DNA of 64,000 nt from Anaerotignum lactatifermentans (GCF_016902535.1 NZ_JACSNY010000001.1:238757-302756), one strand, 5' to 3'; shown: positions 24,074 to 33,663, counted from the first letter of the stretch. Made by a program: numbers and translations. The notes: generated by a model not told the origin, from the sequence alone.

Positions 24074-24634
24074 TTATGAAATCAGGCCAAAACTGCCGAA
24101 TGGATAGATCCGCAGTACCACTTTGCCCATGATATCCTCTTTCGATACAGGACCGATGGTTTCTTTTCTGCTGTCGGAGCTGGCGTTGCGGTTATCCCCC
24201 ATTACAAAGAAGCTGCCCTCCGGCACTTCCATGGGATAAGCCCAGTCTCCCGCGGAAAGCACTGGCTCCGCGATATAATCCTCTTCCAACTTTTCTCCGT
24301 TGATATATATATCGTAATAACCGTCATTTTCCCGAAAATCAATCACATCTCCCGGTTCACCGATGACCCGTTTGATGATATTCTCATCATATCCGTTTTC
24401 GTGGAGGCTGCAAATCACGATATCTCCCCGTTCCGGTTCAGAGATCAGCATTTCCAGCTTATTGATCAGCAGAAAATCCCCATGATGGAAATTGGGCTCC
24501 ATGGAAGAACCTTTTACATAAATCGTTCCGATGACAAAGGAGCGGATCAGCACTACCACAACGATAATCACCGCCAGCTGCAAAATAAAGCTGCCCCATT
24601 TTTTCTCTTCCTTTTCCTTCTTTCTTGCCGCCAT
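24074..24634 (-). CDS. lepB: Signal peptidase I
   Basis: Type I signal peptidase of 186 residues with a single N-terminal membrane anchor (about 15-38). The Ser-Lys dyad is Ser44 in KGSSMEPN and Lys88 in NIIKRVIGEPGD; the GDNRNASSDSR block near the C-terminus is the box E motif. It removes signal peptides from secreted proteins outside the membrane. The start at MAARKK is chosen because GGGAGG lies 9 nt upstream and because it gives a short basic cytoplasmic tail. Confidence 0.94.
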   Translation of the reverse strand: MAARKKEKEEKKWGSFILQLAVIIVVVVLIRSFVIGTIYVKGSSMEPNFHHGDFLLINKLEMLISEPERGDIVICSLHENGYDENIIKRVIGEPGDVIDFRENDGYYDIYINGEKLEEDYIAEPVLSAGDWAYPMEVPEGSFFVMGDNRNASSDSRKETIGPVSKEDIMGKVVLRIYPFGSFGLIS

Positions 24635-24724
24635 GCCCTTAACCTCCCGTCTGCGCAAGTCTCCTATCAATATAACACCGATGGCCTTTTTTCGTCAAAT
24701 ATAAAAACACATTTTATCCTTCAC

Positions 24725-24758
24725 GAAAAAAGCCTTGATGAGAAATCTCACCAAGGCT
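24725..24758 (-). terminator. rplS terminator
   Basis: AGCCTTGGTGAG pairs with CTCATCAAGGCT on the minus strand, followed by six T. It would partly uncouple lepB-rbgA from rplS. Confidence 0.85.
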
Positions 24759-24766
24759 CACTTTTC

Positions 24767-25111
24767 TTATCTCAGTACTTCTTTAACCTTTGCTGCCTTA
24801 CCAACCTTATCTCTCAGGTAGAAGAGTTTCGCGCGTCTTACGATACCGCGTCTTACTACTTCGATACGGTCAATTCTGGGAGAATGCAAAGGCCATGTTC
24901 TTTCCACGCCAACGCCGGATGCGATACGTCTTACTGTGAAGGTTTCTCTGATGCCGCCGCCCTGTCTTTTAATAACAACGCCTTCGAACATCTGCAGTCT
25001 TTCTCTGGAGCCTTCTACTACTTTCGCGTAAACACGAATCGTATCACCTACGTTAAAAGGAGTTACATCGCTTTTCAGCTGTTCTTTTTCCAGTTCTCTG
25101 ATGATATCCAT
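24767..25111 (-). CDS. rplS: Ribosomal protein L19
   Basis: 50S protein at the 30S-50S interface, 114 residues, normal length. The block [27 protein letters not shown] is diagnostic, and [16 protein letters not shown] and [25 protein letters not shown] follow. The start MDIIREL is supported by AAAGGAGG. First gene of rplS-lepB-rbgA, but a terminator separates it from lepB. The 75-nt leader contains short inverted repeats such as GGACGGTCC and could hold the autoregulatory L19 leader known in Firmicutes; I could not verify its fold. Confidence 0.97.
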   Translation of the reverse strand: MDIIRELEKEQLKSDVTPFNVGDTIRVYAKVVEGSRERLQMFEGVVIKRQGGGIRETFTVRRIASGVGVERTWPLHSPRIDRIEVVRRGIVRRAKLFYLRDKVGKAAKVKEVLR

Positions 25112-25186
25112 TTTGTTTCCTCCTTTCCCCAAAGACGTTCTTACCGCCATACTGCGCCATTGGACCGTCCGTAATCAACATGAAAA

Positions 25187-25215
25187 ATTATACCATGCGT
25201 CCGCGTGTTTTGCAA
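25187..25215 (-). promoter_or_regulatory. rplS promoter
   Basis: TTGCAA (25210-25215) and perfect TATAAT (25187-25192), 17-bp spacing, minus strand. Confidence 0.75.
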
Positions 25216-25243
25216 GAACTTTTTTTGTTTTTTTGCGGTATTT

Positions 25244-26182
25244 TCAGTATAAAATCCCCGTCAGCCAAACACAGGCAGGCAGTTCCACCACAGAAATAAT
25301 GGTAGTCAAAATAACAATATCCGAAGACATCTTTTCCCCATAGCCATATTTTTCCACCATCATAGGCACTACCACCGCCGCGGGCAAAGCCGCCGTCACC
25401 AGAAAGACGGATTTCGCCATGCTTCCCGCAGGCACAACCAGCATCACCAGCCAGGCCAGAAACGGCATCAGAATCATTTTTACCAAACTGATCTCCACCG
25501 CCGCCTTTTCCCGGAATACCTGCAAAATGCCGCTGCTTCCCGCCAGTGCGCCAATATAGATCAAAGACAACGGCGTAGACAAACCGCCCAGTTCCTCCAA
25601 AAAGGCCATGATAGGCTCCGGCACATAGGAGACCGTATGGCTGAGCGTCAGCGCCAGTCCCAGGAAAATAGCGATACAGTTGGGATTAACCGCCCCCTTC
25701 AAAAAGGTCTGTCCCATTTCTTTCGCGCTGCCGCCCTGTCTTCCCTTTAAAATATAAACGCCGTAGCTCCATAAATACAGATTCAGCCCCAGCACACCGG
25801 CAGACATATACATGACCCCGGTATCTCCAAAAAAGATCATGGCCACCGGCAGACCGATAAAACCGTTATTCAGGGACCCGGCCGTAATATCCAGCATATC
25901 CATCAGACGGCTGTCCATATGCCGCCATTTCCCGTACAGCCGGATAAACAGGCCAAACAGGATCATCGCCGCCGCCTGCGCCGCCATCATCAGGAAAAAT
26001 CCCAGCAGAATCTCATGAGTAATATCAATGGCCGCGATAGTAGTCACCAGCATCGCCGGTATCGTCACCTGCATGACCATACTGCCCAGCCCTTTATTGA
26101 CCTCCTTGGTGATAAATCCTTTTTTGTAGCAATAATACCCTATCGACACCATAGCAAAGAGTATAAAAAAACGACTGTACAT
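25244..26182 (-). CDS. AEC-family transporter
   Basis: Integral membrane protein of 312 residues with about ten hydrophobic segments, of the auxin-efflux-carrier family. In bacteria these carry malate, malonate or other organic anions, or amino acids. The pattern of an N-terminal five-helix unit (FFILFAMVSIGYYCYKKGFI, VMQVTIPAMLVTTIA) and a C-terminal repeat (YIGALAGSSGIL, LPAAVVVPMMVEKYG) fits the family. It begins only 20 bp after the apt terminator and no separate promoter is evident in that gap, so read-through from recJ-apt may drive it. The substrate is not predictable. Confidence 0.87.
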   Translation of the reverse strand: MYSRFFILFAMVSIGYYCYKKGFITKEVNKGLGSMVMQVTIPAMLVTTIAAIDITHEILLGFFLMMAAQAAAMILFGLFIRLYGKWRHMDSRLMDMLDITAGSLNNGFIGLPVAMIFFGDTGVMYMSAGVLGLNLYLWSYGVYILKGRQGGSAKEMGQTFLKGAVNPNCIAIFLGLALTLSHTVSYVPEPIMAFLEELGGLSTPLSLIYIGALAGSSGILQVFREKAAVEISLVKMILMPFLAWLVMLVVPAGSMAKSVFLVTAALPAAVVVPMMVEKYGYGEKMSSDIVILTTIISVVELPACVWLTGILY

Positions 26183-26201
26183 CTCTCCATCCTCTTTTCC
26201 G

Positions 26202-26227
26202 AAAAAATACCCGTTTTCACGGGTATT
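26202..26227 (-). terminator. apt terminator
   Basis: AATACCCG (26206-26213) pairs with CGGGTATT (26220-26227); minus-strand continuation is TTTTTTC. Confidence 0.85.
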
Positions 26228-26238
26228 CCTTCTGTTTT

Positions 26239-26751
26239 TTAATAATGCAGCACCGAGCTGATATCGTATCCCTCCAGCACTTCTCTGCCTTTCAGATCAT
26301 CCAGCTCAATCAAAAATACCAGCTTCACCACTTCCGCACCAGCCTCCTGGATCAGGTCCACCAGTGCTCTGGCTGTGCCGCCTGTGGCCATCAGATCATC
26401 GATCACTACCAGCTTCATGCCGGGATGGATGGCGTCTTTGTGTATTTCAATGGTAGCTGTGCCATATTCCAGGGCGTACTCCCTGCTGATAACTTCCGCT
26501 GGCAGTTTGCCCTTTTTTCGCACGGGAATAAAGCCCTTTTTCAAATTATAGGCAACGGGCATCCCAAAAATAAAGCCTCTGGATTCCGGCCCCAGAACGG
26601 CATCAAATTCTACGCCTTCCAGCTCCTTTTGGATCAGATCCACCGCCGCGCAAAGACCTTCTCCGTCCTTCAGCAGTGTGGTAACATCCCGGAACAGTAC
26701 GCCTTTTTCCGGAAAATCGGGAATTTCTCTAATCATTTCTTTTAAATCCAT
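26239..26751 (-). CDS. apt: Adenine phosphoribosyltransferase
   Basis: Purine-salvage enzyme of 170 residues that makes AMP from adenine and PRPP. The PRPP-binding motif VVIDDLMATGGTARA and the family blocks IREIPDFPEKGVLFRDVTTLL and GPESRGFIFG are all present. It starts 5 bp after recJ; its GGGAGG site is formed by the last codons of recJ, so the two are coupled, as in many Firmicutes. Confidence 0.97.
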   Translation of the reverse strand: MDLKEMIREIPDFPEKGVLFRDVTTLLKDGEGLCAAVDLIQKELEGVEFDAVLGPESRGFIFGMPVAYNLKKGFIPVRKKGKLPAEVISREYALEYGTATIEIHKDAIHPGMKLVVIDDLMATGGTARALVDLIQEAGAEVVKLVFLIELDDLKGREVLEGYDISSVLHY

Positions 26752-26756
26752 GCGTT

Positions 26757-28544
26757 TTAACCTCCCTGTTTCGCCGCTCTGAAATCCTGTATATTTAGCT
26801 GTACGCTGTCCCGTCCCCCATAGGAATTGATTTCCACACGATAGACGAAATCCAGGGGAAAGGACAAATGTCCGCTGTGCAGTATTTTATCACAATCTTG
26901 CCCAGGATACAATCCTTTCAGGATTTCCAGCAGACGATCATAGCCGTCAAAGGAAATGGCCGGAAGATACCTGCCGCTTTCCGGCTCCATCAGCGTCATT
27001 TTCAGGATGTTTTTCTCTTTTCCGATAAGACTCAGGTTTTTCACCCAGATGCCCTTGGAGGCAAACAGCGGCGCCGGATTCTCCTTGCCAAAGGGCGCCA
27101 GAAGGCGCAGTTCCTTGGCCAGATCCAGATGGATCTCCCCAAAGGAAAGCTGCTTTTCCAGCCGCAGCACCGGTACCATATCCTCCTTTGTCAGAGTACA
27201 TTCTTTGTTCAGCCGTTCCCGCAGCACCGAAATATTTTCATGGGGCAGGGACAGGCCCGCCGCCATAGCGTGTCCGCCGAACCGGGTAAACAGCTCCCGA
27301 CAGCGGTACAGCGCCTCAAACAAATGGTAGCCCTCAATACTGCGGCCGGACCCCTTGGCGCCGTCCTCCGCGTCCGTAATCAGAATCACGGGTCGGTAAA
27401 ACTTTTCCTTGATCCGCCCCGCCACAATACCGGCCACACTTTCATGAATGGTATGGTCGTAAAGCACCAGCACCGGCCGGGACAGACTTCCGTCTCCTTC
27501 CGCCTGAGCGGAGATCCGCTCCAGCGCCTCTTTGGTCAGTTCCTTCCGCTCTTCGTTCAGCTCTTTCAGACGTCTGGCAATTTCTCCCGCCTTTTCTTCG
27601 TCTGTTTCACAGAACAGCTCCACAGCCTGTCTGCCGCTTTCCAGCCGGCCGGTGGCGTTGATACAGGGACCGACCACAAAGCCCAGATGGTACTCCGTAA
27701 TCTGTTTGTCTCCCAGTCCCGTTTCCTCCAGCAGCACCCGCAGTCCCACATTCGTCGTATGCTGGATTTCCGCCAGCCCCGCCTTGACAATGGCCCGGTT
27801 TTCCTCCAGCAGATCCACAATATCACAGACGGTAGCCACTGCCGCGAAGCAGAGCAGTTCCTTTTCCAGCACCTCATCCGCAGTGCCAAACACCTTCAAA
27901 AGACAAAGGGCGAATTTATAAGAGATTCCGGCGGCGCAAAGCATCCGAAAGGGATAGGTGCAAAGCCGTTGTTTTGGGTCTACTACCGCATCCGCAGGAG
28001 GCAGGATATCCCGCAGTTTTCCTTCTCTGCCCTCCTCAAAGCCAGGCTCATGATGGTCCAGAATCACTACCTCCATGCCTAACTCCTTCGCCAGCTTCGT
28101 TTCCTGTATAGCCGCAATGCCATTGTCACAGGTGAAAAGAAGTCCTACACTTTCCTCCGCCAGCTTTCGTACCGCGTCACAGTTGAGGCCATAGCCTTCC
28201 TTCTGACGGTGTGGCACGTAAAAGACCGCCTCCCCGCCGCAGCGGCGGATAGTCCTGGTCAATATGGTTGTACTCATTACGCCGTCCACGTCGTAATCCC
28301 CGTAAACAGCAATCTTTTTTCCTTCCCGGATGGCTCCGGCCACCAATTCCAGCGCCTTCTTCATATCTTTCATCAAAAGCGGGTCACAGAGATCCTCCAG
28401 CCTGGGATGGAGGAATCGCTCCGCCTCCTCCCTGCTTCCGGCTCCCCGATGAGACAGGGCACAGGCCGTTGCCGGCTGGAGACCCAGTTCCTGGCACATT
28501 TGTATGGTGCCCACTTTTGTCCGTTTCATCATCCAGCGATACAA
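26757..28544 (-). CDS. recJ: Single-stranded-DNA exonuclease RecJ
   Basis: 5'-3' ssDNA exonuclease of 595 residues for recombination and repair. DHH-family motifs are visible: YGDYDVDGVMSTTIL, TCDNGI, VILDHHEPGF (the DHH motif itself), NATGRLESG, and the DHHA1 region GSGRSIEGYHLF with FGGHAMAAGLSL. The start appears to be TTG: AGGAGG lies 7 nt before it, while the first ATG, four codons later, is too far from any ribosome-binding site. Last residues overlap the apt Shine-Dalgarno. Confidence 0.95.
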   Translation of the reverse strand: MYRWMMKRTKVGTIQMCQELGLQPATACALSHRGAGSREEAERFLHPRLEDLCDPLLMKDMKKALELVAGAIREGKKIAVYGDYDVDGVMSTTILTRTIRRCGGEAVFYVPHRQKEGYGLNCDAVRKLAEESVGLLFTCDNGIAAIQETKLAKELGMEVVILDHHEPGFEEGREGKLRDILPPADAVVDPKQRLCTYPFRMLCAAGISYKFALCLLKVFGTADEVLEKELLCFAAVATVCDIVDLLEENRAIVKAGLAEIQHTTNVGLRVLLEETGLGDKQITEYHLGFVVGPCINATGRLESGRQAVELFCETDEEKAGEIARRLKELNEERKELTKEALERISAQAEGDGSLSRPVLVLYDHTIHESVAGIVAGRIKEKFYRPVILITDAEDGAKGSGRSIEGYHLFEALYRCRELFTRFGGHAMAAGLSLPHENISVLRERLNKECTLTKEDMVPVLRLEKQLSFGEIHLDLAKELRLLAPFGKENPAPLFASKGIWVKNLSLIGKEKNILKMTLMEPESGRYLPAISFDGYDRLLEILKGLYPGQDCDKILHSGHLSFPLDFVYRVEINSYGGRDSVQLNIQDFRAAKQGG

Positions 28545-28628
28545 TCTTTTCCCTCCTTTCCAAAAACACAGGAGCCAAAGAAACGCTCTTTGGCTCCCCG
28601 GGATATCAATTTTCCTGTCAAATATAAA

Positions 28629-29663
28629 TTACTTTTTGGAAAAAGCAAAAATGGTCTGTCTATGGTACAAATCTCCCTGACGCAGTACAGGAGAAGGGAA
28701 ATGTCCAAAAGCCGCCGCGTTAGGGAAGCCCTGTGTCTCGAAGCAGAAGCCGCTGCGGTAAGGATATGCGGCTCCATCCTTTCCTTTTACCTCGCCGTCC
28801 AGGAAGTTGCCGGAATAGAACTGTATCCCCGGCTGGTCAGAAAAGACCTCCATGCAGATGCCGGTTTCCGGGCAATAGGCCTCGGCGCATTTACGCACCG
28901 TTTCCCCGTCGAATCCGTCCGGAATCCAGTTGTGGTCATAGCCATGGCCGTTTTTCAGCTGGATGAAATCCTCATCGATCCGTTCCAGGATCTCATGTGG
29001 CGTCCGGAAATCCATAGGTGTGCCTTCCACAGAGGCAATGACCCCAGTAGGCAGGCAGGCGCTGTCGTTTTCCGTATAGAAAGAAGCGGGAATCATGACC
29101 TGATGACCCTCCAGTGTGCCGGCGTCATGGCCCTTCAGATTGAAATAGCTGTGGTTGGTGAGATTGACAATGGTATCGTCGTCGCTGACGGCGCGATAGT
29201 CGATGGTCAGACGGTCTTCGTCATCCAGAATATAGCGTACCTCTGTGCAAAGTGTGCCGGGATAGCCTTCTTCCCCATTGGGGCTGGTATACCGCAGGCA
29301 AAGTGCGTCCTCTTCCATATCCGCTGTCCAGTTTTTCTTGTCAAAGCCTTCCTTGCCGCCGTGGAGATGGTTTTCCCCATCGTTGCAGTACAGGGTATAT
29401 GCAGTCCCGTTCAAACGGAACACACCGCTTCCGATGCGGTTGGCAAATCTGCCGGCAATGGCGCCCATAAATTTATCCTGCGCCTCATATCCCGCCATAT
29501 TTTCAAAGCCCAGCACCACATCCTTGCCTGCGTAGCAGATGCTCTGCACTGCCGCGCCATAGGTCAGCACAGTCACTTTCATATCGTTGCGGTTCGTCAG
29601 TTCAAAGGCAAACACAGCCTCACCGGTCTTTGTCTGCCCAAAAAGATGTTTGGTAATATCCAT
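28629..29663 (-). CDS. galM: Aldose 1-epimerase
   Basis: Mutarotase of 344 residues that interconverts alpha and beta hexose anomers. Family blocks: LTYGAAVQSI, GRFANRIGSGVFRLNGTAYTL, NHLHGGKEGFDKKNW with the catalytic-site histidine, NLTNHSYFNLKGH with the second histidine, and FCFETQGFPNA with the catalytic glutamate. It lies 24 bp after the glucokinase gene, so both probably feed glucose into glycolysis as one transcript. AAGGAG is upstream. Confidence 0.94.
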   Translation of the reverse strand: MDITKHLFGQTKTGEAVFAFELTNRNDMKVTVLTYGAAVQSICYAGKDVVLGFENMAGYEAQDKFMGAIAGRFANRIGSGVFRLNGTAYTLYCNDGENHLHGGKEGFDKKNWTADMEEDALCLRYTSPNGEEGYPGTLCTEVRYILDDEDRLTIDYRAVSDDDTIVNLTNHSYFNLKGHDAGTLEGHQVMIPASFYTENDSACLPTGVIASVEGTPMDFRTPHEILERIDEDFIQLKNGHGYDHNWIPDGFDGETVRKCAEAYCPETGICMEVFSDQPGIQFYSGNFLDGEVKGKDGAAYPYRSGFCFETQGFPNAAAFGHFPSPVLRQGDLYHRQTIFAFSKK

Positions 29664-29687
29664 TTCTTTCTATTCTCTCCTTAAATT

Positions 29688-30620
29688 TTAGATCATCAAT
29701 CTTGCCGCGCCGTAGATTCCGGCGTCATTTCCCAGCTCCGCCAGTTTAAAGGCGGTTTCTTTCTGTGTATGGAAGGCATACTTCCGATAATAAGACTGGA
29801 TGGCATCCGTCAAAAAAGCGCCCGCCTTGGATACGCCGCCGCCAATGATAATCAGCGCCACATCCGTCACAGCACAGCAGCCCGCCAAAGCCATGCCCAT
29901 GATCCTCGCCATACGGTCTACGACCTCCGCCGCCAGAGGATCTCCGGCCTTTGCCGCATCCAGTACATCTTTTGTTGTCAAATGCTCTTTTTCCCGCAGC
30001 ATCGAAGGGGTATCCTCCTGGGCCAGACGTTTTTTCGCCATCCGCAGAATACCTGTGGCGGAAGTATACTGCTCCAGACAACCCTGATTGCCGCAGTTGC
30101 AGGATTCCGTTTCCATGGGATTCACGCAGATATGACCAATCTCCGCCGCACTGCCGGTGGCGCCGGTAACGATCTTTTCGCCTAAGACCAGTCCGCCGCC
30201 AATGCCTGTGCCGATGGTCACCATCAGAACATCCTGGTAGCCTTTACCACAGCCCTGCCATACTTCGCCCAAAGCCGCGATATTGGCGTCATTTCCCGCC
30301 CGGGAAGGCAGACCTGTCAGCCGTTCCATTTCCTTTGTAATATCCACAACGCCCCAGCCCAGGTTTACGCAGTGATCTACGATACCGTCGGCCGTCACCG
30401 GTCCGGGAACGCCGATGCCGGCGCCCTTTACCTGCGCAGACTGGATACCCCTTTCTTCCATTTTATGCCGCAATGCCTGGGCAATGTCCGGAAGAATGGC
30501 TTTTCCGCCTTCCGCTGTATTGGTCGGGATCTCCCACTTGTCCAGCAGATCCCCCGCTGTGGTAAACAGGCCCAGCTTTACAGATGTTCCTCCAACATCA
30601 ATACCAAATACATATTCCAT
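29688..30620 (-). CDS. glcK: ROK-family glucokinase
   Basis: Sugar kinase of 310 residues. The N-terminus EYVFGIDVGGTSVKLGLF is the ATP phosphate-1 motif; GIGVPGPVTADG, GNDANIAALGE with the catalytic aspartate, and GTGIGGGLV follow. The ROK zinc motif reads ESCNCGNQGCLEQY (C-x-C-G-x-x-G-C-x-E). The start at MEYVFG follows GGAGAAGG; the open frame continues about 94 codons upstream but that part has no coding character. First gene of glcK-galM. Confidence 0.93.
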   Translation of the reverse strand: MEYVFGIDVGGTSVKLGLFTTAGDLLDKWEIPTNTAEGGKAILPDIAQALRHKMEERGIQSAQVKGAGIGVPGPVTADGIVDHCVNLGWGVVDITKEMERLTGLPSRAGNDANIAALGEVWQGCGKGYQDVLMVTIGTGIGGGLVLGEKIVTGATGSAAEIGHICVNPMETESCNCGNQGCLEQYTSATGILRMAKKRLAQEDTPSMLREKEHLTTKDVLDAAKAGDPLAAEVVDRMARIMGMALAGCCAVTDVALIIIGGGVSKAGAFLTDAIQSYYRKYAFHTQKETAFKLAELGNDAGIYGAARLMI

Positions 30621-30704
30621 ATCCTTCTCCTCTTTCGCGGCCCAAAGCCGCTTTTTGTCCTCAGACTGAATGGGAGCTGATTTTTGCACAGACTCCTTTT
30701 GTTT

Positions 30705-30733
30705 ATCATACCCTGTATCTGTTCTTTTTGCAA
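30705..30733 (-). promoter_or_regulatory. glcK-galM promoter
   Basis: TTGCAA (30728-30733) and TATGAT (30705-30710), 17-bp spacing, minus strand, about 85 bp before glcK. Between this and 30890 I see only non-coding sequence with a short GGGG/CCCC inverted repeat near 30775-30800. Confidence 0.6.
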
Positions 30734-30893
30734 TTCTTTCTTCCATATTTCCTGAATATGGCAAAAAAGAAGGGGGACCAGGGGCATTTTCCCCTGAAAA
30801 ACAAAGCTCGTTGATATTTTTCTCCCAGAGAACCCCCTCTGTCTTTTTCACGAAAGCAATTTTTCTGGAGAACGACCGCTTTCGTACCTTTAT

Positions 30894-30935
30894 AAAAAAC
30901 AATGGAATCCCCCAGTCACAGGAGATTCCACCGTT
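30894..30935 (-). terminator. Terminator after the TPR membrane protein gene
   Basis: GGTGGAATC pairs with GATTCCATT-side bases across a short loop; the minus strand continues TGTTTTTT. Confidence 0.7.
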
Positions 30936-30980
30936 GATGTTTTCATTTTTCAGGAGAGTTCTTTTTTCCCCTCTGGTTAT

Positions 30981-31640
30981 TTACAGTTTGCGCCGCATCA
31001 GCTTCACATCAGCATCATGCCCCGGCGTTTCCGCAATTTCCGGATGGTTTTCCAAATATTCCCGAGCATCCTTTTTTCTGCCGTCGGTGGCGTAACGCAT
31101 CACCTGAAGGATATGATATTCCACAGAAAGCTTGGGATTCTGCCGTGCCAGCGTCAGATGGTCCTCCTTCAGGGACAGGAGTTTGCGGGCCGCGTCGTCC
31201 TTATCCAGATGGAACAGCGTCATGGCCAGTCTGGTGTAATAGGTCTGGGCCACTTCCCCCTTCAGTCCTTTCTCCGGCACTGTCAGCAGTTTATCCTTCG
31301 CTGTTTCATAATCGCCTTTTGCCATATAGCCGCTGCCAATATTGGTCATCAGCCGCGCCTCCATGACCTTTCCCGTATTTTTTTCCTTCTGATAATACTG
31401 CTCCATTTCCACAAGGTAGGTATCCGGGTCTTCCAGCCGAATGTTCTCCAGTGCTTCCAGTTTTCCCGCCAGTTCATCCAAGGATTTCCGGTTCACATTG
31501 ATGCCGATGACGAAAAACAGCGCAATGACGATGCCGTAGAACATCCACATCTCGTCTCCCATATTCCCCATGGATTCCAAAACAATAATGGCTACGATAA
31601 AGATAAATAACGCCGCCCCATAAATCTTTTTTGCCTTCAT
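30981..31640 (-). CDS. Membrane-anchored TPR-like protein, function unknown
   Basis: Protein of 219 residues. Two hydrophobic segments (about 7-22 and 33-47) form an N-terminal hairpin in the membrane; the rest is helical and hydrophilic with TPR-like repeats, for example NIGSGYMAKGDYETAKDKLL and YYTRLAMTLFHLDKDDAARKLL. This suggests a protein-protein interaction scaffold on the cytoplasmic side. AAAGGA precedes the ATG. It is monocistronic between glcK and aspS. I do not recognise a named family. Confidence 0.8.
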   Translation of the reverse strand: MKAKKIYGAALFIFIVAIIVLESMGNMGDEMWMFYGIVIALFFVIGINVNRKSLDELAGKLEALENIRLEDPDTYLVEMEQYYQKEKNTGKVMEARLMTNIGSGYMAKGDYETAKDKLLTVPEKGLKGEVAQTYYTRLAMTLFHLDKDDAARKLLSLKEDHLTLARQNPKLSVEYHILQVMRYATDGRKKDAREYLENHPEIAETPGHDADVKLMRRKL

Positions 31641-31754
31641 TTCCGTCTTCCGTCCTTTCCCATTCCTTATGAAAGCCGTGTTTCAGTCACGCAGAAGGAT
31701 ACCACAGCTTTCCTTTATATGCAAGTCTTTTTCCGTGAAAAAAGCAAGAATCCG

Positions 31755-31787
31755 CAAAACAGGCGTGAAAGTCTCGCTCTCACGCCT
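31755..31787 (-). terminator. aspS terminator
   Basis: AGGCGTGA (31761-31768) pairs with TCACGCCT (31780-31787); minus-strand tail is GTTTTGC. Confidence 0.7.
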
Positions 31788-31805
31788 GCGCTGTTTATTC
31801 AAATA

Positions 31806-33623
31806 TTAGGCTTCTGTTTCTTCCGCCGCTTTGATAATCTCTTCGTTAATAGAGATTGCCAGCTCATCCAGCTGCTTCTGATCTACCACATTGGGTGCAT
31901 CGGTCATAGGGCAGGATGCGTCTTTTACCTTCGGGAAGGCGATGACGTCACGGATGCTGGGCGCGTTGCTCATGAGCATAATGATTCTGTCCAGACCAAA
32001 GGCCAGACCGCCATGAGGGGGTACGCCGTATTTGAAGGCATCCAGCAGGAAACCAAAGCGTTCCTGCGCGTCCTCCTGGGTAAAGCCCAGCAGTTCAAAC
32101 ATTTTCTGCTGGATATCTCTGCGGTGGATTCTGATGGAACCGCCGCCCAGCTCATAGCCGTTGAGCACCATATCATAAGCCTTGGCACGCACTGCACCGG
32201 GATCTGTATCCAACAGTGCAATATCCTCATCCATGGGCGCTGTGAAAGGATGGTGTACCGCCACATATCTGTTTTCTTCCTCATCCCATTCCAGCATAGG
32301 GAATTCTGTTACCCACAGGAACCGGAAGTCATCGGGACTGGTCAGACCCAGAATCTTAGACAGTTCCAGACGCAGAGCGCCCAGAGCGTCGAATACCACT
32401 TTGTCCTTGTCAGCACAAATAAGGATCAGGTCACCGGGCTTGCCTTCCATTTTATCCACGATCTCCTGCAGCTTCTCCGGTGTAAAGAACTTGGCGATCT
32501 GAGATTTCAGGCTGCCATCCTCGTTGACCACGATCCATGCCAGACCTTTGGCACGATAAGTTTTCACAAATTCCACCAGAGAGTCGATCTTCTTTCTGGG
32601 GAAGGAACCGCAGCCCTTGGCATTGATGGCACGAACACTGCCGCCTGCCTCCAGCGCGGATTTGAATACCACAAACTCTGTACCGGCCACCACTTCGGAA
32701 ATGTTCACCAGTTCCATGCCGAAACGTACATCCGGCTTATCGGAACCGAAACGTTCCATAGCTTCTTTATATGTCATACGCTGCAGAGGGATCTGTACAT
32801 CCACATTCATGATGTCCTTGAATACCTTCTGCATCAGTCTTTCATTGATATCCAGAATATCGTCCACATCCACAAAGGACAGCTCCATATCCACCTGTGT
32901 GAATTCCGGCTGTCTGTCGGCACGCAGGTCCTCATCACGGAAGCATTTCGCAATCTGGTAATAACGGTCCATACCGGATACCATCAGCAGCTGCTTATAC
33001 AGCTGAGGGGACTGAGGCAGGCCGTAGAAATTGCCGGGATGCACACGGCTGGGAACCAGATAGTCTCTGGCGCCTTCCGGTGTGGACTTGCCCAGAATGG
33101 GAGTCTCGATTTCCAGGAAGCCTTCGCTGTTCAGGAAGGAACGCAGCGCCTGCACTACATGATGGCGCAGCACAATGTTCTTCAGCTGGCAAGGTCTTCT
33201 CAGATCCAGGTATCTGTATTTCAGACGCAGGTCGTCTTTTACAGTAATGTTGTCCTCGATCTGGAACGGTGTGGTTTCGGATTCGGACAGGATACGCAGC
33301 TCAGAAGCGATAATCTCGATCTTCCCTGTTTTCATATTGGGGTTGATATTGCCTTCTGTTCTGGCTGTAACAGTGCCGCGTACCGCCAGTGTATACTCAC
33401 TGCGGACCGTTTCCGCTTTTTCAAAAATCTCCTTGGGTGCCGTATTGCCATCGATGGCGATCTGTACCAGACCGGATCTGTCGCGCAGAGCAATAAAGAT
33501 CAGCTGCCCCAGGTCACGGCGGCGCTGTACCCAGCCCATCACGGTCACTTCCTGGCCGATCAGGGTTTCATTGACTTGCGTACACATATGGCTTCTTTTC
33601 AAGCCGGTAATTGATTCTCCCAT
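31806..33623 (-). CDS. aspS: Aspartyl-tRNA synthetase
   Basis: Class IIb synthetase of 605 residues, the bacterial type with a GAD insertion. Blocks: N-terminal OB fold (VTVMGWVQRRRDLGQLIFIALRD), motif 1 region FLEIETPILGKSTPEGARDYLVPSR, motif 2 CFRDEDLRADRQPEFTQVD, and motif 3 GLAFGLDRIIMLM. The start has AAGGAG. It stands alone with its own promoter and terminator. Whether it is discriminating or also charges tRNA-Asn cannot be decided by eye. Confidence 0.97.
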   Translation of the reverse strand: MGESITGLKRSHMCTQVNETLIGQEVTVMGWVQRRRDLGQLIFIALRDRSGLVQIAIDGNTAPKEIFEKAETVRSEYTLAVRGTVTARTEGNINPNMKTGKIEIIASELRILSESETTPFQIEDNITVKDDLRLKYRYLDLRRPCQLKNIVLRHHVVQALRSFLNSEGFLEIETPILGKSTPEGARDYLVPSRVHPGNFYGLPQSPQLYKQLLMVSGMDRYYQIAKCFRDEDLRADRQPEFTQVDMELSFVDVDDILDINERLMQKVFKDIMNVDVQIPLQRMTYKEAMERFGSDKPDVRFGMELVNISEVVAGTEFVVFKSALEAGGSVRAINAKGCGSFPRKKIDSLVEFVKTYRAKGLAWIVVNEDGSLKSQIAKFFTPEKLQEIVDKMEGKPGDLILICADKDKVVFDALGALRLELSKILGLTSPDDFRFLWVTEFPMLEWDEEENRYVAVHHPFTAPMDEDIALLDTDPGAVRAKAYDMVLNGYELGGGSIRIHRRDIQQKMFELLGFTQEDAQERFGFLLDAFKYGVPPHGGLAFGLDRIIMLMSNAPSIRDVIAFPKVKDASCPMTDAPNVVDQKQLDELAISINEEIIKAAEETEA

Positions 33624-33663
33624 ATCTTACAAATCTCCTTACAGATAAAAATTTTCTTTTACT

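Noticed and set aside
30621..30902. N-terminal extension of glucokinase by about 94 residues
   Set aside because: The extension has low-complexity, uncoded character, contains the predicted promoter, and the internal ATG has a proper ribosome-binding site and begins the canonical ROK N-terminus.
31719..33614. Long plus-strand reading frame opposite aspS
   Set aside because: Shadow of the aspartyl-tRNA synthetase gene; no plausible start signal or domains.
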